Source of the DNA: Intrasporangiaceae bacterium URHB0013
GTDB lineage: Bacteria > Actinomycetota > Actinomycetes > Actinomycetales > Dermatophilaceae
Assembly: GCA_000620545.1 (NCBI GenBank)
Contig: JIBA01000017.1
Coordinates: 172,873-236,872 of the forward strand
Length of the DNA: 64,000 bases
Reading direction: 5' to 3'
Shown: positions 53,161-62,447 of the stretch, piece after piece
Layout: every line of letters begins with the position of its first letter
Numbering within the stretch: position 1 is the stretch's first letter
Translations under genes and position numbers: made by a program
Notes under the pieces: model-generated
Database searches by the model: none
What the model saw: only the letters and a program-made list of their open reading frames with translations
What the model was told of the DNA's origin: nothing

Positions 53161-54708
53161 ATGTCTTCGACCACGGTCGAGCAGGTGAACGAGCCGCACG
53201 GCCAGTTCACCTCCCACGACGCCCCGCCGAAGCGCCTCGGCCTGGCGCTCTTCGTCATCTGCGCGGCCCAGCTCATGATCGTGCTCGACGGCACCATCGT
53301 GAACATCGCGCTGCCCCACATCGAGGCCGACCTCGGCTTCAGCCAGGCCAACCTCCAGTGGGTCGTCACCATCTACGCGCTCGCGTTCGGTGGCGTGCTG
53401 CTCCTCGGCGGTCGCCTCGGTGACCTGTACGGCCGGCGCCGCATGTTCGTGTGGGGCGTCATCCTCTTCACCGTCGCATCCCTCGCCGCCGGCCTGGCGC
53501 AGAACGAGACGACGATGCTCGTGGCCCGTGCGCTGCAGGGCCTCGCCGGTGCGCTCGCCGCGCCGAACGCGCTCGCCCTCATCACGACGACGTTCCCTGC
53601 AGGCAAGGAGCGCAACAAGGCGATGGGCGTCTTCGCCGCCATGTCCGGTGCCGGTGCCGCGATCGGTCTCATCCTCGGCGGCGCGCTGACCGAGATCGAC
53701 TGGCGCTGGAACTTCTTCATCAACCTGCCCATCGGCATCGTCGTCGCGTTCTTCGCCCAGCGGATCCTCACGGAGTCCGAGGACGGCCGCGGCTCGCTCG
53801 ACATCCCGGGCGCGGTCACCTCGATCGCCGGCCTCTCCTCCCTCGTCTACGGCCTCACCCACGCGGCGAGCACCTCCTGGGGCGACGCGACCACGGTGAC
53901 CTACCTCGCGGTGGGCGTCCTGCTCCTCGTCTCGTTCGTCGTCATCGAGATGCGCACGGCGCACCCGCTGCTGCCGATCCGCATCCCGGCCGACCGCACG
54001 CGTGGCACGTCGTACTTCGTCATGCTCATCGTCGGCGCCGGCATGTTCGCGATGTTCTACTTCCTCGGCATCTACATCCAGACGATCCTCGGCTACTCCG
54101 CCCTCAAGACCGGCCTCGCGTTCCTGCCGTTCTCGGTGGGCATCGTCGTCGCCGCCCAGGTCGCCTCGCTGCTCATCTCCCGCGTCGACCCCCGCTGGAT
54201 CTCGGGCACGGGTGCTGCGTTCGCGGCGCTCGGCATGTGGGGCTTCACCCACCTGACGCCGCAGAGCACGTACGTCGCGGACCTGCTGCCGTGGATCGTC
54301 GTCCTCGCCTTCGGCCTGGGCCTGATCTTCGTGCCCCTCACGCTGACGGCAGTCCACGCGGTCGCGCACGAGGACTCGTCGGTCGCCTCGGCCGTGCTCA
54401 ACACCATGCAGCAGGTCGGTGGCACGCTCGGCCTCGCCACGCTGAGCACGATCTTCGTCAACAACATGAGAGACAAGGTCGCCGAGTTGACCGCGAAGCT
54501 CCCGACCGACGGCCCCGCCCCGACGCAGGAGGAGATGGCCGCGGCCCAGCAGGCGATCGCCCACGAGGCCTTCACCTACGGCGCGAGCCAGGCCTACCTC
54601 GTCGCCGCGATCATGATCGCCGTCGGAGGCATCATCACGCTGGTCCTCCTCAACGTCCGGCACCAGGAGCTCGCGACCGACGGCGCAGCCCCCGCCCACA
54701 TGGGCTGA
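53161..54708 (+). CDS. MFS drug-efflux transporter of the DHA2 (EmrB/QacA) type
   Basis: The 515-residue protein has about 14 membrane helices. DHA2 signatures are LMIVLDGTIVNIALPHI near residue 38, the loop GGRLGDLYGRRRMF near residue 85, and motif C-like GLILGGALTEIDWRWNFFINLP. It should export toxic cations or drugs using protons. ATG 53161 is supported by GAGAGGA seven bases upstream. With the upstream TetR gene it forms a resistance-type unit; the stop is followed by a large palindrome. Confidence 0.93.
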   Translation: MSSTTVEQVNEPHGQFTSHDAPPKRLGLALFVICAAQLMIVLDGTIVNIALPHIEADLGFSQANLQWVVTIYALAFGGVLLLGGRLGDLYGRRRMFVWGVILFTVASLAAGLAQNETTMLVARALQGLAGALAAPNALALITTTFPAGKERNKAMGVFAAMSGAGAAIGLILGGALTEIDWRWNFFINLPIGIVVAFFAQRILTESEDGRGSLDIPGAVTSIAGLSSLVYGLTHAASTSWGDATTVTYLAVGVLLLVSFVVIEMRTAHPLLPIRIPADRTRGTSYFVMLIVGAGMFAMFYFLGIYIQTILGYSALKTGLAFLPFSVGIVVAAQVASLLISRVDPRWISGTGAAFAALGMWGFTHLTPQSTYVADLLPWIVVLAFGLGLIFVPLTLTAVHAVAHEDSSVASAVLNTMQQVGGTLGLATLSTIFVNNMRDKVAELTAKLPTDGPAPTQEEMAAAQQAIAHEAFTYGASQAYLVAAIMIAVGGIITLVLLNVRHQELATDGAAPAHMG

Positions 54709-54720
54709 CGCGCACATCCC

Positions 54721-54830
54721 ACCGTCGAGAGGCCACAGTTTGCGGTCTTGCGACAGTCGAAGGGCCACCGTTCGTGACGAACGGTGGCCCTTCGACCAGG
54801 ACGAGCCGCAAGGACTGGCCTCTCGACGGT
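54721..54830. repeat. Nested palindrome between MFS gene and C39-like gene
   Basis: Outer arms ACCGTCGAGAGGCCA (54721-54735) and TGGCCTCTCGACGGT (54816-54830) are exact inverse copies. Inside, 54756-54796 is a perfect 41-bp palindrome with 20-bp arms and one central G. TTGCGG between the two levels also pairs. It can terminate both convergent genes but is far larger than needed. Confidence 0.9.
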
Positions 54831-54837
54831 CGATGGG

Positions 54838-55476
54838 TCAGGCGTGGGGGTCGTCCCAGACCGCGGCCCACGGGACGTCCCAGCCGGCGATGGCCAGGCG
54901 CCGCTCGACGAACGCGTGCCGCGGCAGGTCGACGACGCGGCCGACGGACGGATCGTAGACGTCGAGCTCCTGCTCTCCGGTCGGCGGCAGGACGAGCACG
55001 ACGTGGCGCGGCGCCCACGCGTTGCCGACGTAGAGCAGCGCGGGACGGCCGGGCCGCACCCGGGCCAGGAGGTCGGCATACGTGTGCTGCAGACCGACCC
55101 GACCGCGATGGCGGAACCAGGTGACGTCGTAGTCCGCCTCGGGGTCGACGGCGCCGAACTCGAGCTCTCTCAGAGCTCCCCAGGGCGGGGTGCCCAGGGC
55201 CCGCGGCCACGGCAGCTGCAGGCGCCGGCCCGCGCCGAGAAGGGCATTGGTGCGCGACGCCACGACCTGCTCGTAGGCGGCGAAGCGCTGCGCCTCGGTA
55301 CCGCCGTCGGGCACCTCCCCGTCACGCGCATCCTGGCGTATGCCGTGCCGGATCCACTGCGCGAAGGCTGGGTTGGCGAGCATGCGGGCGACGGTCAACG
55401 ACGCCGAGCCACACGTCGTCCGCGTCTGCTGCACGGGCGCGTGGTCACCGGCGAGGAGTCGGAAGGGAGCAGCCAC
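54838..55476 (-). CDS. Papain/C39-like peptidase-fold protein, unknown
   Basis: This 212-residue protein has the landmarks of a papain-like fold: Gln near residue 17 and Cys22 in QTRTTCGSASLTVARML, His in RHVVLVLP near residue 158 and Asp in DVYDPSVGRVV about 15 residues later. The order Gln-Cys-His-Asp matches C39-type peptidase domains. No signal peptide or membrane helix is seen. It is not in an operon, sits beside clpX and has no recognisable bacteriocin or transporter neighbour, so its substrate is open. The family call is inference from residue pattern. Confidence 0.6.
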   Translation of the reverse strand: MAAPFRLLAGDHAPVQQTRTTCGSASLTVARMLANPAFAQWIRHGIRQDARDGEVPDGGTEAQRFAAYEQVVASRTNALLGAGRRLQLPWPRALGTPPWGALRELEFGAVDPEADYDVTWFRHRGRVGLQHTYADLLARVRPGRPALLYVGNAWAPRHVVLVLPPTGEQELDVYDPSVGRVVDLPRHAFVERRLAIAGWDVPWAAVWDDPHA

Positions 55477-55521
55477 GGTCAGCCTTCGTTCATCCCGAAG
55501 CGACGCGAGCGACCATCACGG

Positions 55522-56799
<1,278 letters not shown>

Positions 56800-56911
56800 C
56801 GATTCGCTCCTGGTTCGTCGGCGCCGAACGCTGGGGTGCACCCGGCAGGCCCCAACCTAGGGCCGACTCCTATTAGACGCCGGAGGGGGGCACCCTCGCT
56901 CGCGCAACGCC

Positions 56912-56936
56912 GTTTGTCCGCTGATGGCGGACAAAC
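56912..56936 (-). terminator. Hairpin between the small membrane gene and clpX
   Basis: GTTTGTCCGC and GCGGACAAAC form a perfect ten-bp stem with a five-base loop just downstream of the gene ending at 56947. Confidence 0.6.
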
Positions 56937-56946
56937 GACCCCGCTG

Positions 56947-57204
56947 TCACTTGAACGGCGTTCCAGTCGAATCGCGCAGCGTCCCATCGTCGCCGCCGTC
57001 ATCGTCGTCCCTCTTGCGTCGGCGACCCGTGAGCAACCCGAGGCCGACCGCGAGGGCCAGACCACCGAACGTCACGACGAGCAGGCCCACGAGTCCGATG
57101 AGGAGCATCGTCGGCAGCGACATCCCGTCCGCGAGCTCGAGGCCCGCGCTGCCGGGCAGGGTCGTGGCCCGGACGGCCGCAAGCTGCGTCAGCTGAGCGC
57201 TCAT
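56947..57204 (-). CDS. Small single-helix membrane protein, unknown
   Basis: From ATG 57204 the product is 85 residues, with one membrane segment (MLLIGLVGLLVVTFGGLALAV, about residues 33-53) followed by RRRKRDDDDGGDDG, a strongly charged tail. I recognise no family. TACGCT lies seven bases before the ATG, fitting a leaderless gene. The alternative longer frame is repetitive noncoding sequence. Confidence 0.6.
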   Translation of the reverse strand: MSAQLTQLAAVRATTLPGSAGLELADGMSLPTMLLIGLVGLLVVTFGGLALAVGLGLLTGRRRKRDDDDGGDDGTLRDSTGTPFK

Positions 57205-57211
57205 GCGGTCG

Positions 57212-57217
57212 AGCGTA
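57212..57217 (-). promoter_or_regulatory. -10 element for leaderless start at 57204
   Basis: TACGCT on the minus strand, seven bases, then ATG 57204. Confidence 0.45.
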
Positions 57218-57237
57218 TGCGCCGCGCCCGTCGGCCG

Positions 57238-57283
57238 TCGCCGCCCGCGCCCGTCCGCCATCGCCGCCCGCGCCCGTCCGCCG
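57238..57283. repeat. 23-bp direct repeat, two copies
   Basis: TCGCCGCCCGCGCCCGTCC followed by GCC(A/G) occurs twice head to tail between the small membrane gene and the DUF559 gene. Confidence 0.8.
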
Positions 57284-57302
57284 TGGGTCACCCACGTTCC
57301 AT

Positions 57303-57359
57303 CCGTGGCTGGATCGTCGCGGGCATCCTCACGGTTTCGCCGCATCGATCCAGCCACGG
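57303..57359. repeat. Inverted repeat CCGTGGCTGGATCG downstream of the DUF559 gene
   Basis: CCGTGGCTGGATCG (57303-57316) and CGATCCAGCCACGG (57346-57359) are perfect 14-bp inverse copies with a 29-base loop. The right arm belongs to a 21-bp sequence (57340-57360) repeated exactly upstream of the gene at 58409-58429. It may act as a terminator for the DUF559 gene. Confidence 0.85.
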
Positions 57360-57375
57360 CCGGCTTCTCGGGCGG

Positions 57376-58305
57376 TCACGCCGGCTCACGCCGGTCCTCC
57401 GGCAGGCTCGGGAAGTGGCGCCGCCACTCCTCCCGTAGCGCGGGAACGTCCACGCCGCGATCGCGCAGGGCGGCGCAGATCCGGTGGAGCGTTGTCGCGG
57501 GGGTGCGGTGGAGATCCTTCGCGATGACCACGACGATGCGCCAGCCGTGCTGGTCGAGCCACTCCCGGCGACCGATGTCGGTGGCCCACTGGTCCTGGGA
57601 GTCGACGTGCTGCCACCCGTCGTACTCGATGACGAGCCGCGCGTCGGGGAAGCTCAGGTCGAAGCGGTAGCGCAGCCGACCGTCGGGCCAGTGGATCCGG
57701 TGGTCGACGACGGGCTCCGGCAGGCCGGCGAGGACCATCAGCAACCGCAGGCGCGTCTCCATGGCCGAGTCGACACCCGAACGGACCAGTCGTGCTGCTC
57801 GCCGCGCCAGACGGGCTCCCGGGCCTCGGTGTCCGGCCGCGGCTTCGACGAGCCGTTCCGGTGTCACGCGACGGCGTCGAGCCAGGGAGTCGCCGAGCAC
57901 GACGAGGTCGACGAGGCCGATCTGGCCGGCGAGGTCGAGGAACGTCTGGGTAGGCGTCGTGACCGGGACGCCGCGCCACCGGGTGACGGCCCTGCCCGCG
58001 CCGGAACGGTGCGCCGCGATGCCCTCCACCTGCGGGCGACGCCCGGGGCAGGCCAGGTGCACCGAGCCGTCATCGGGCACGATGCCGCCCCACAGTCGGG
58101 CCGCGCTCTGGTGCGAGACCGTCGCATCGGGGGCCAGGAGCAGAGCTCCCTGCGCGAGGAGCAAGGGCGTCAGCTCGTGCGCCCTCTCGACGTAGACGTC
58201 GTGGAACAGACGGCGGAACGCCGGCGTGCGCAGCTGCCACGGCGTGGCTCCGCTCGGTGGGTCACTGCCTCGGAACGGCTTCGGGCCGGAGACAGATGCG
58301 GGCAT
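57376..58305 (-). CDS. DUF559 (Vsr-like fold) protein with AbiEi-like N-terminal region
   Basis: The 309-residue product from ATG 58305 has an N-terminal region resembling AbiEi antitoxin-type winged helices (WQLRTPAFRRLFHDVYV, TVSHQSAARLWG, TFLDLAGQIGLVDLVVLGDSL) and a C-terminal DUF559/Vsr-like nuclease-fold domain (RFDLSFPDARLVIEYDGWQH, RREWLDQHGWRIVVVIAKDL). This two-part family is common and often duplicated in actinobacteria; its function is unproven, though DNA processing or defence is often proposed. No AbiEii toxin gene is adjacent. It is flanked by copies of a 21-bp repeat, and upstream 51-bp repeats keep its frame open. Confidence 0.82.
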   Translation of the reverse strand: MPASVSGPKPFRGSDPPSGATPWQLRTPAFRRLFHDVYVERAHELTPLLLAQGALLLAPDATVSHQSAARLWGGIVPDDGSVHLACPGRRPQVEGIAAHRSGAGRAVTRWRGVPVTTPTQTFLDLAGQIGLVDLVVLGDSLARRRRVTPERLVEAAAGHRGPGARLARRAARLVRSGVDSAMETRLRLLMVLAGLPEPVVDHRIHWPDGRLRYRFDLSFPDARLVIEYDGWQHVDSQDQWATDIGRREWLDQHGWRIVVVIAKDLHRTPATTLHRICAALRDRGVDVPALREEWRRHFPSLPEDRREPA

Positions 58306-58367
58306 GACCTCGATGGTGTCGGGTCGGCGCGGGGTCGAGCCTGCGGCATCCACAGGCTCGCAGCCAT

Positions 58368-58537
58368 CCAGCCACGGCGGGACGGACGCGGCCCACGCGG
58401 GCCCCGGACCGCATCGATCCAGCCACGGCGGGACGGACGTTCGCCACGCGGGCCCCGGTCCGCAACGATCCAGCCACGGCGGGACGGACGTGCGCCACGC
58501 GGGCCCCGGACCGCAACGATCCAGCCACGGCGGAACG
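58368..58537. repeat. 51-bp tandem repeat, 3.3 copies, upstream of the DUF559 gene
   Basis: Units start at 58368, 58419, 58470 and 58521 (partial) and begin CCAGCCACGGCGG. The unit is 17 codons, so the minus-strand frame of the DUF559 gene stays open through it and would read VPPWLDRCGPGPAW repeats. No spacers are present, so it is not a CRISPR. Confidence 0.9.
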
Positions 58538-58562
58538 TATGCGGTCGCGTCGGGCCAGGCGC

Positions 58563-58817
58563 TCAGGCGGCAGTGAGGTCGCGGACGATCGCAACGTACT
58601 GCTCCTGCGCCGCCTCCGGCGCGGTGCCTGAGAGCTTGGCCCACGCGTCATACTTGGCCCGCCCGACCGGGTTGGTGAAGCCCGGCCGCGAACCGGTCGC
58701 GTCGCCGGCCGTCGCCTGCTTGAACAGGCCGTAGAGCCGCAGCTTCACCTCGTTGCCGGGGTCGGTCGTCAGGGCCTTGACCGCCTCGACCGCCTGCTCG
58801 AACTCCGCACTCGTCAT
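58563..58817 (-). CDS. Acyl-CoA-binding protein
   Basis: The 84-residue protein matches the four-helix ACBP fold: EFEQAVEAVKALTTDPGNEVKLRLYGLFKQAT landmarks (KLRLYGLFKQAT), GDATGSRPGFTN and GRAKYDAWAKLSGTAPEAAQEQY. Conserved Tyr, Lys and Trp of the acyl-CoA site are present. ACBPs bind medium- and long-chain acyl-CoA esters; they are universal in eukaryotes but patchy in bacteria. ATG 58817 has GGAGG six bases upstream; GTG 58820 is too close. It is alone between the DUF559 gene and clpP2. Confidence 0.9.
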   Translation of the reverse strand: MTSAEFEQAVEAVKALTTDPGNEVKLRLYGLFKQATAGDATGSRPGFTNPVGRAKYDAWAKLSGTAPEAAQEQYVAIVRDLTAA

Positions 58818-58930
58818 CACAGACCTCCACGCTCGACCCCGGGTTCAGGGCCATCCAAGCAGGTATGCGTCGGGCCGGGTCCCAGCGGAACCCGGCCCAA
58901 CGGCATACGTGCTCGGATCGAGCGAGGAGC

Positions 58931-59584
58931 TCAGACCTCGAGCGAGGCCTTGCGCGAGGCGAGCACCTCGTCGATGAGGCCGTAGGTCTTCGCGTCCTCG
59001 GACGACAGGATCTTGTCGCGCTCGATGTCGCTGCGCACCTGCTCCGACGTGCGACCCGTGTGGTGCGCGAGGGTGTCCTCGAGCCACGTGCGCATGCGCA
59101 GCACCTCGTTGGCCTGGATCTCGATGTCCGAGGCCTGGCCGTAGTCGCCGCCCGAGAGCGCCGGCTGGTGGATGAGGATGCGGGCGTTCGGCAGGGCGAA
59201 GCGCTTGCCGGGCGCGCCGGCACCGAGGAGCACCGCGGCCGCCGAGGCCGCCTGGCCGATGACGAACGTCTGGATGTCGGGCCGGACGAACTGCATCGTG
59301 TCGTAGATCGCCGTCATGGCGGTGAACGAGCCACCCGGGCTGTTGATGTACATGAGGATGTCGCGGTCGGGGTCGAGCGACTCCAGCACGAGCAGCTGGG
59401 CGATGATGTCGTCGGCCGACGCGTCGTCGACCTGGACGCCGAGGAAGATGATGCGGTCCTCGAAAAGCTTGTTGTAGGGGTCGGACCGCTTCATGCCGTA
59501 CGAGGTGCGCTCCTCGAACTGCGGCAGGATGTAGCGGCTCGACGGGGCGGCGACCGCGAGGCGGTTGGTGGGTTCGATGTTCAT
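58931..59584 (-). CDS. clpP2: ATP-dependent Clp protease proteolytic subunit ClpP2
   Basis: The 217-residue serine peptidase has the triad Ser114 ([10 protein letters not shown]), His139 (ILIHQPAL) and Asp190. The sequence, with [14 protein letters not shown] at the start, is of the actinobacterial ClpP2 type, which forms a mixed 14-mer with ClpP1 and docks the ATPase. ATG 59584 has GGAG nine bases upstream; a TTG further up is less likely. It lies 33 bases after clpP1. Confidence 0.96.
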   Translation of the reverse strand: MNIEPTNRLAVAAPSSRYILPQFEERTSYGMKRSDPYNKLFEDRIIFLGVQVDDASADDIIAQLLVLESLDPDRDILMYINSPGGSFTAMTAIYDTMQFVRPDIQTFVIGQAASAAAVLLGAGAPGKRFALPNARILIHQPALSGGDYGQASDIEIQANEVLRMRTWLEDTLAHHTGRTSEQVRSDIERDKILSSEDAKTYGLIDEVLASRKASLEV

Positions 59585-59617
59585 GCGTGTGGTCTCCAAG
59601 TCCTGTTCAGGCCGCGG

Positions 59618-60253
59618 TCAGTTCTCGGCCTTGGCGTCGGCCTGGCCGACACCCTTGCCCTCGACCGCCTGGTCGGAGCGGCTGAAGACGTGGTCGACGA
59701 AGCCGTACTCCTGGGCCTCCTCCGCGCTGAACCAGCGGTCACGGTCGGAGTCCTTCTCGATCTGCTCGACCGTCTGGCCGGTGTGCTCGGCGATGAGCTG
59801 GGCCATCTGCTTCTTCACGTAGAGCATCTGCTCGGCCTGGATCTTGATGTCGGTGGCCGTGCCGCCGATGCCACCCGAGGGCTGGTGCATCATGACGCGG
59901 GCGTGGGGCGTGGCATAGCGCTTGCCCTGCGTGCCGGCCGAGAGGAGGAACTGCCCCATCGAGGCAGCCATGCCCATCGCGACGGTGGCGACGTCATTGG
60001 GGATCCAGTTCATCGTGTCGAAGATGGCCATGCCGGCGGAGATGGAGCCGCCGGGGCTGTTGATGTAGAGCCAGATGTCCTTCTCGGGGTCCTCGGCCGA
60101 GAGCAGCAGCAGCTGCGCGGCGATGGCGTTCGCGTTGTCGTCGCGGACGTCGGACCCGAGGAAGATGATCCGCTCCTTGAGCAGGCGGTTGTAGATGTGG
60201 TCGTCCAGACCACCCGGCATGCCGTTGCCGTTGGCGGAGGTCTCCGAAATCAC
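59618..60253 (-). CDS. clpP1: ATP-dependent Clp protease proteolytic subunit ClpP1
   Basis: The 211-residue subunit has the triad Ser98 (GMAASMGQ), His123 (VMMHQPSGG) and Asp172, and [17 protein letters not shown] near residue 25. Together with ClpP2 it forms the proteolytic chamber used by ClpX. GTG 60253 has GGAG five bases upstream and is preferred over the longer frame. A sequence matching the Streptomyces ClgR consensus lies 114-127 bases upstream, so stress induction by a ClgR-type activator is plausible. Confidence 0.96.
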   Translation of the reverse strand: MISETSANGNGMPGGLDDHIYNRLLKERIIFLGSDVRDDNANAIAAQLLLLSAEDPEKDIWLYINSPGGSISAGMAIFDTMNWIPNDVATVAMGMAASMGQFLLSAGTQGKRYATPHARVMMHQPSGGIGGTATDIKIQAEQMLYVKKQMAQLIAEHTGQTVEQIEKDSDRDRWFSAEEAQEYGFVDHVFSRSDQAVEGKGVGQADAKAEN

Positions 60254-60366
60254 CGTGTCTCCATCGTCGAAGTGGTCCAGCCTCTCGCCACGGGATGCGG
60301 CGCCGGCTGGCTCGTCACTGACCCTAACGCCCGACCCCTCGGGCAGATTTCCCGAACCACGCCGTG

Positions 60367-60380
60367 TTCGCCGTGAGCGC
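60367..60380 (-). promoter_or_regulatory. ClgR-type operator upstream of clpP1
   Basis: The plus strand reads GTTCGC-CGTGA-GCG, an exact match to the GTTCGC-N5-GCG box reported for ClgR in Streptomyces. It is in the 211-base gap upstream of clpP1. No clgR gene is in the window. Confidence 0.6.
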
Positions 60381-60413
60381 ACAAACCTGAGCCGCACCGG
60401 CGCAACCACACGC

Positions 60414-60453
60414 ACGGACCCCGTCGGGCGTATGCCGTCCGGCGGGGTCCGTG
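60414..60453 (-). terminator. Hairpin downstream of the acidic-protein gene
   Basis: CACGGACCC (60414-60422) pairs with GGGTCCGTG (60445-60453); the loop contains a CGGCATAC octamer (minus orientation). Confidence 0.55.
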
Positions 60454-60464
60454 GGCGCGTGCCG

Positions 60465-60845
60465 TCACTCGTTCAGGCCGTTGTCCTGGCCCGAGTCACC
60501 GGCGTCGCTGTACGAGGCGAGGTCGACGTCGCCGCTGCTGGCCTCCGAGGGATCACGGACGGCATCGGCAGCGTTGTCGAGCGCGTCCTCACGGGAGTCC
60601 TCGGCCGGGGTGCTCCCATCGAGGTTGCCCCGGTCGGCATCCGAGCTGCCGACGCCCGGACCCTGCCCGGACAGGTCGTCCTCGGCCGTGCCGAGGTCGC
60701 TGTCGCCGCCGGGGTCACCCGACGGGTTGACCGTCTGGTCGTCGCCGCCGATCTCACCCGGGGTCTGTGCCGCACCGCCGGGCTGTCCGGCCAGGGCGTC
60801 GGCGGAGGTCTCGGGGCTCGAATCGGTCTGGTCGTGCGCGGTCAT
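60465..60845 (-). CDS. Acidic, disordered protein of unknown function
   Basis: The 126-residue product is almost entirely Asp, Glu, Gly, Ser, Ala and Pro, with no aromatic core except one Tyr and no hydrophobic segment. It looks intrinsically disordered. GAGGAG lies seven bases before ATG 60845 and the frame is closed by a stop and hairpin, so it is probably real. It sits between tig and clpP1. No family is recognised. Confidence 0.7.
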   Translation of the reverse strand: MTAHDQTDSSPETSADALAGQPGGAAQTPGEIGGDDQTVNPSGDPGGDSDLGTAEDDLSGQGPGVGSSDADRGNLDGSTPAEDSREDALDNAADAVRDPSEASSGDVDLASYSDAGDSGQDNGLNE

Positions 60846-60936
60846 GGTGGGCTCCTCACCGGTCGGTTCACTCGGTCACGGGTGTCGTACCCCCGCTGCC
60901 CGGGACCGGAACCGGACGCCCGCTCACCTCGTGGAG

Positions 60937-60979
60937 ACGCCGCTGGGCCGGCTCCTCGTGGGAGCCGACCCAGCGGCGT
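60937..60979 (-). terminator. Terminator hairpin downstream of tig
   Basis: A 19-bp stem (ACGCCGCTGGG with CCCAGCGGCGT, extended by CCGGCTCC with GGAGCCGA) has a five-base loop, 21 bases after the tig stop. Confidence 0.75.
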
Positions 60980-60999
60980 AGTCAAGCGGAGTGGGACGG

Positions 61000-62382
61000 T
61001 CAGGCGTCGGCCTTCTCGGCCGTCGCCTCGTCGGTGCCCTCGACGCCCTCGACGTCCTCGAGGGACTCGAGGGACTCGGCGTCCTCGACGGACTCGGCGT
61101 CCTCGTCACCCTCGGTGCCGGGGACCGCCTCGTTGAGGTCGATGACGTTGCCGGCGGTGTCCTTGACGGAGACCTTCTCGAGGACGGTGGCGAGTGCCTT
61201 GCGGCGCGCGACCTCGGCGACCATCGCAGGGATCTGGCCGTCCTGGTCGAGCGACTGCGCGAACTGGTTCGGGTCCATGCCGTACTGCTGCGAGCTCATG
61301 ACGAGGAACTCGATGAGCTCCTGCTGCTCGACCTGGACCTCTTCCCGCTCGGCGATCGCGTCGAGCACGAGCTGGGTCTTGAGGCCCTTGCGGGTGCTCT
61401 CGCCGACCTCGGCGCGGTGCTCGTCGTCCTCGAGGCGACCCTCGCCCTCGAGGTGGCTGTGCACCTGGGCGTCGACGATGCTCTCGGGAATCGGCACCTC
61501 GACCTTCTCGAGGATGGCCTCGAGGAGCTGGTCACGCGCGGCGACGCCCTGGGCGAACTTGGCGTCGACCTCGGCCTTGGCGGTGAGGTCGGCCTTGAGC
61601 TCGTCGAGCGTGTCGAACTCGGACGCCAGCTGGGCGAACTCGTCGTCGAGCTCGGGCAGCTCGCGCTCCTTGACCGCGCTCACGGTCACGGTGCAGTTGG
61701 CCTCCCGGCCCTCCTGGTCACCACCGGCGAGGGGGGCGGTGAAGTTCTTGGTCTCGTCGGCCGTCATGCCGACGAGCGCCTCGTCGAGGCCGTCGAGCAT
61801 GTTCTTGCTGCCGACCTCGTAGGAGACACCGGTGACGGAGTCGACCTCCTCGCCGTCGATCTCGGCGGACAGGTCGATGGAGACGAAGTCGCCGTCCTGG
61901 ACGGCACGGTCGACGCCCTTGAGCGTGCCGAAGCGGGCCCGCAGGTCGGCGAGGCGCTGCTCGACGGCCTCGTCCTCGACCTTGGCCTCGTCGACGGTCA
62001 GCTCGATGTCGCTGAAGTCGGGCAGCTCGATCTCGGGGCGCTTGTCGACCTCGGCCGTGAACACGAAGTCCTCGCCGTCGGCCGCCGGCACCTGCAGGTC
62101 GGTGATCTCGGGCTGACCGAGCGGACGGACCTCGTTCTCCTCGAGGGCCTGGCCGTAGAACGTCGGGAGAGCGTTGTTGACGGCCTCCTCGAGAACGGCG
62201 GCGCGGCCGACGCGCTGCTCGATGATGCGAGCGGGCACCTTGCCCTTGCGGAAACCGGGCACCTGGATGTGCTCACCGATGTGCTTGATGGCCGCATCGA
62301 GGCTCGGCTTGAGCTCCTCGAACGGGACCTCGACGGTCATCTTGACCCGGGTCGGGCTGAGGGTCTCGAGCGCACTCTTCAC
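61000..62382 (-). CDS. tig: Trigger factor
   Basis: The 460-residue chaperone has the ribosome-binding signature VPGFRKGKVPARII near residue 43, the FKBP-like peptidyl-prolyl isomerase domain (about 155-240, VQDGDFVSIDLSAEI) and the helical C-terminal domain, plus an acidic tail rich in Glu/Asp/Ser that is common in actinobacteria. It binds nascent chains at the ribosome exit. It precedes clpP1 and clpP2 on the same strand, the classic order, here with one small gene between. A good promoter lies 66-94 bases upstream. Confidence 0.97.
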   Translation of the reverse strand: MKSALETLSPTRVKMTVEVPFEELKPSLDAAIKHIGEHIQVPGFRKGKVPARIIEQRVGRAAVLEEAVNNALPTFYGQALEENEVRPLGQPEITDLQVPAADGEDFVFTAEVDKRPEIELPDFSDIELTVDEAKVEDEAVEQRLADLRARFGTLKGVDRAVQDGDFVSIDLSAEIDGEEVDSVTGVSYEVGSKNMLDGLDEALVGMTADETKNFTAPLAGGDQEGREANCTVTVSAVKERELPELDDEFAQLASEFDTLDELKADLTAKAEVDAKFAQGVAARDQLLEAILEKVEVPIPESIVDAQVHSHLEGEGRLEDDEHRAEVGESTRKGLKTQLVLDAIAEREEVQVEQQELIEFLVMSSQQYGMDPNQFAQSLDQDGQIPAMVAEVARRKALATVLEKVSVKDTAGNVIDLNEAVPGTEGDEDAESVEDAESLESLEDVEGVEGTDEATAEKADA

Positions 62383-62447
62383 TGCGGGTACTCCATTGGG
62401 GTGGTGCCGACGTGGTCGTCGACGGTGAACGGACGGGCCAGCACACC

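Noticed and set aside
56800..56835. ClgR box before clpX
   Set aside because: GTTCG and CGAAC arms are present but the spacing and final GCG do not match the consensus used for clpP1.
58368..58537. CRISPR-like array
   Set aside because: The 51-bp units are contiguous with no unique spacers and no cas genes are nearby.
58306..58644. N-terminal extension of the DUF559 protein through the 51-bp repeats
   Set aside because: The frame is open but its start would lie inside the ACBP gene, and the family core starts near ATG 58305. Kept as a possibility in the findings only.
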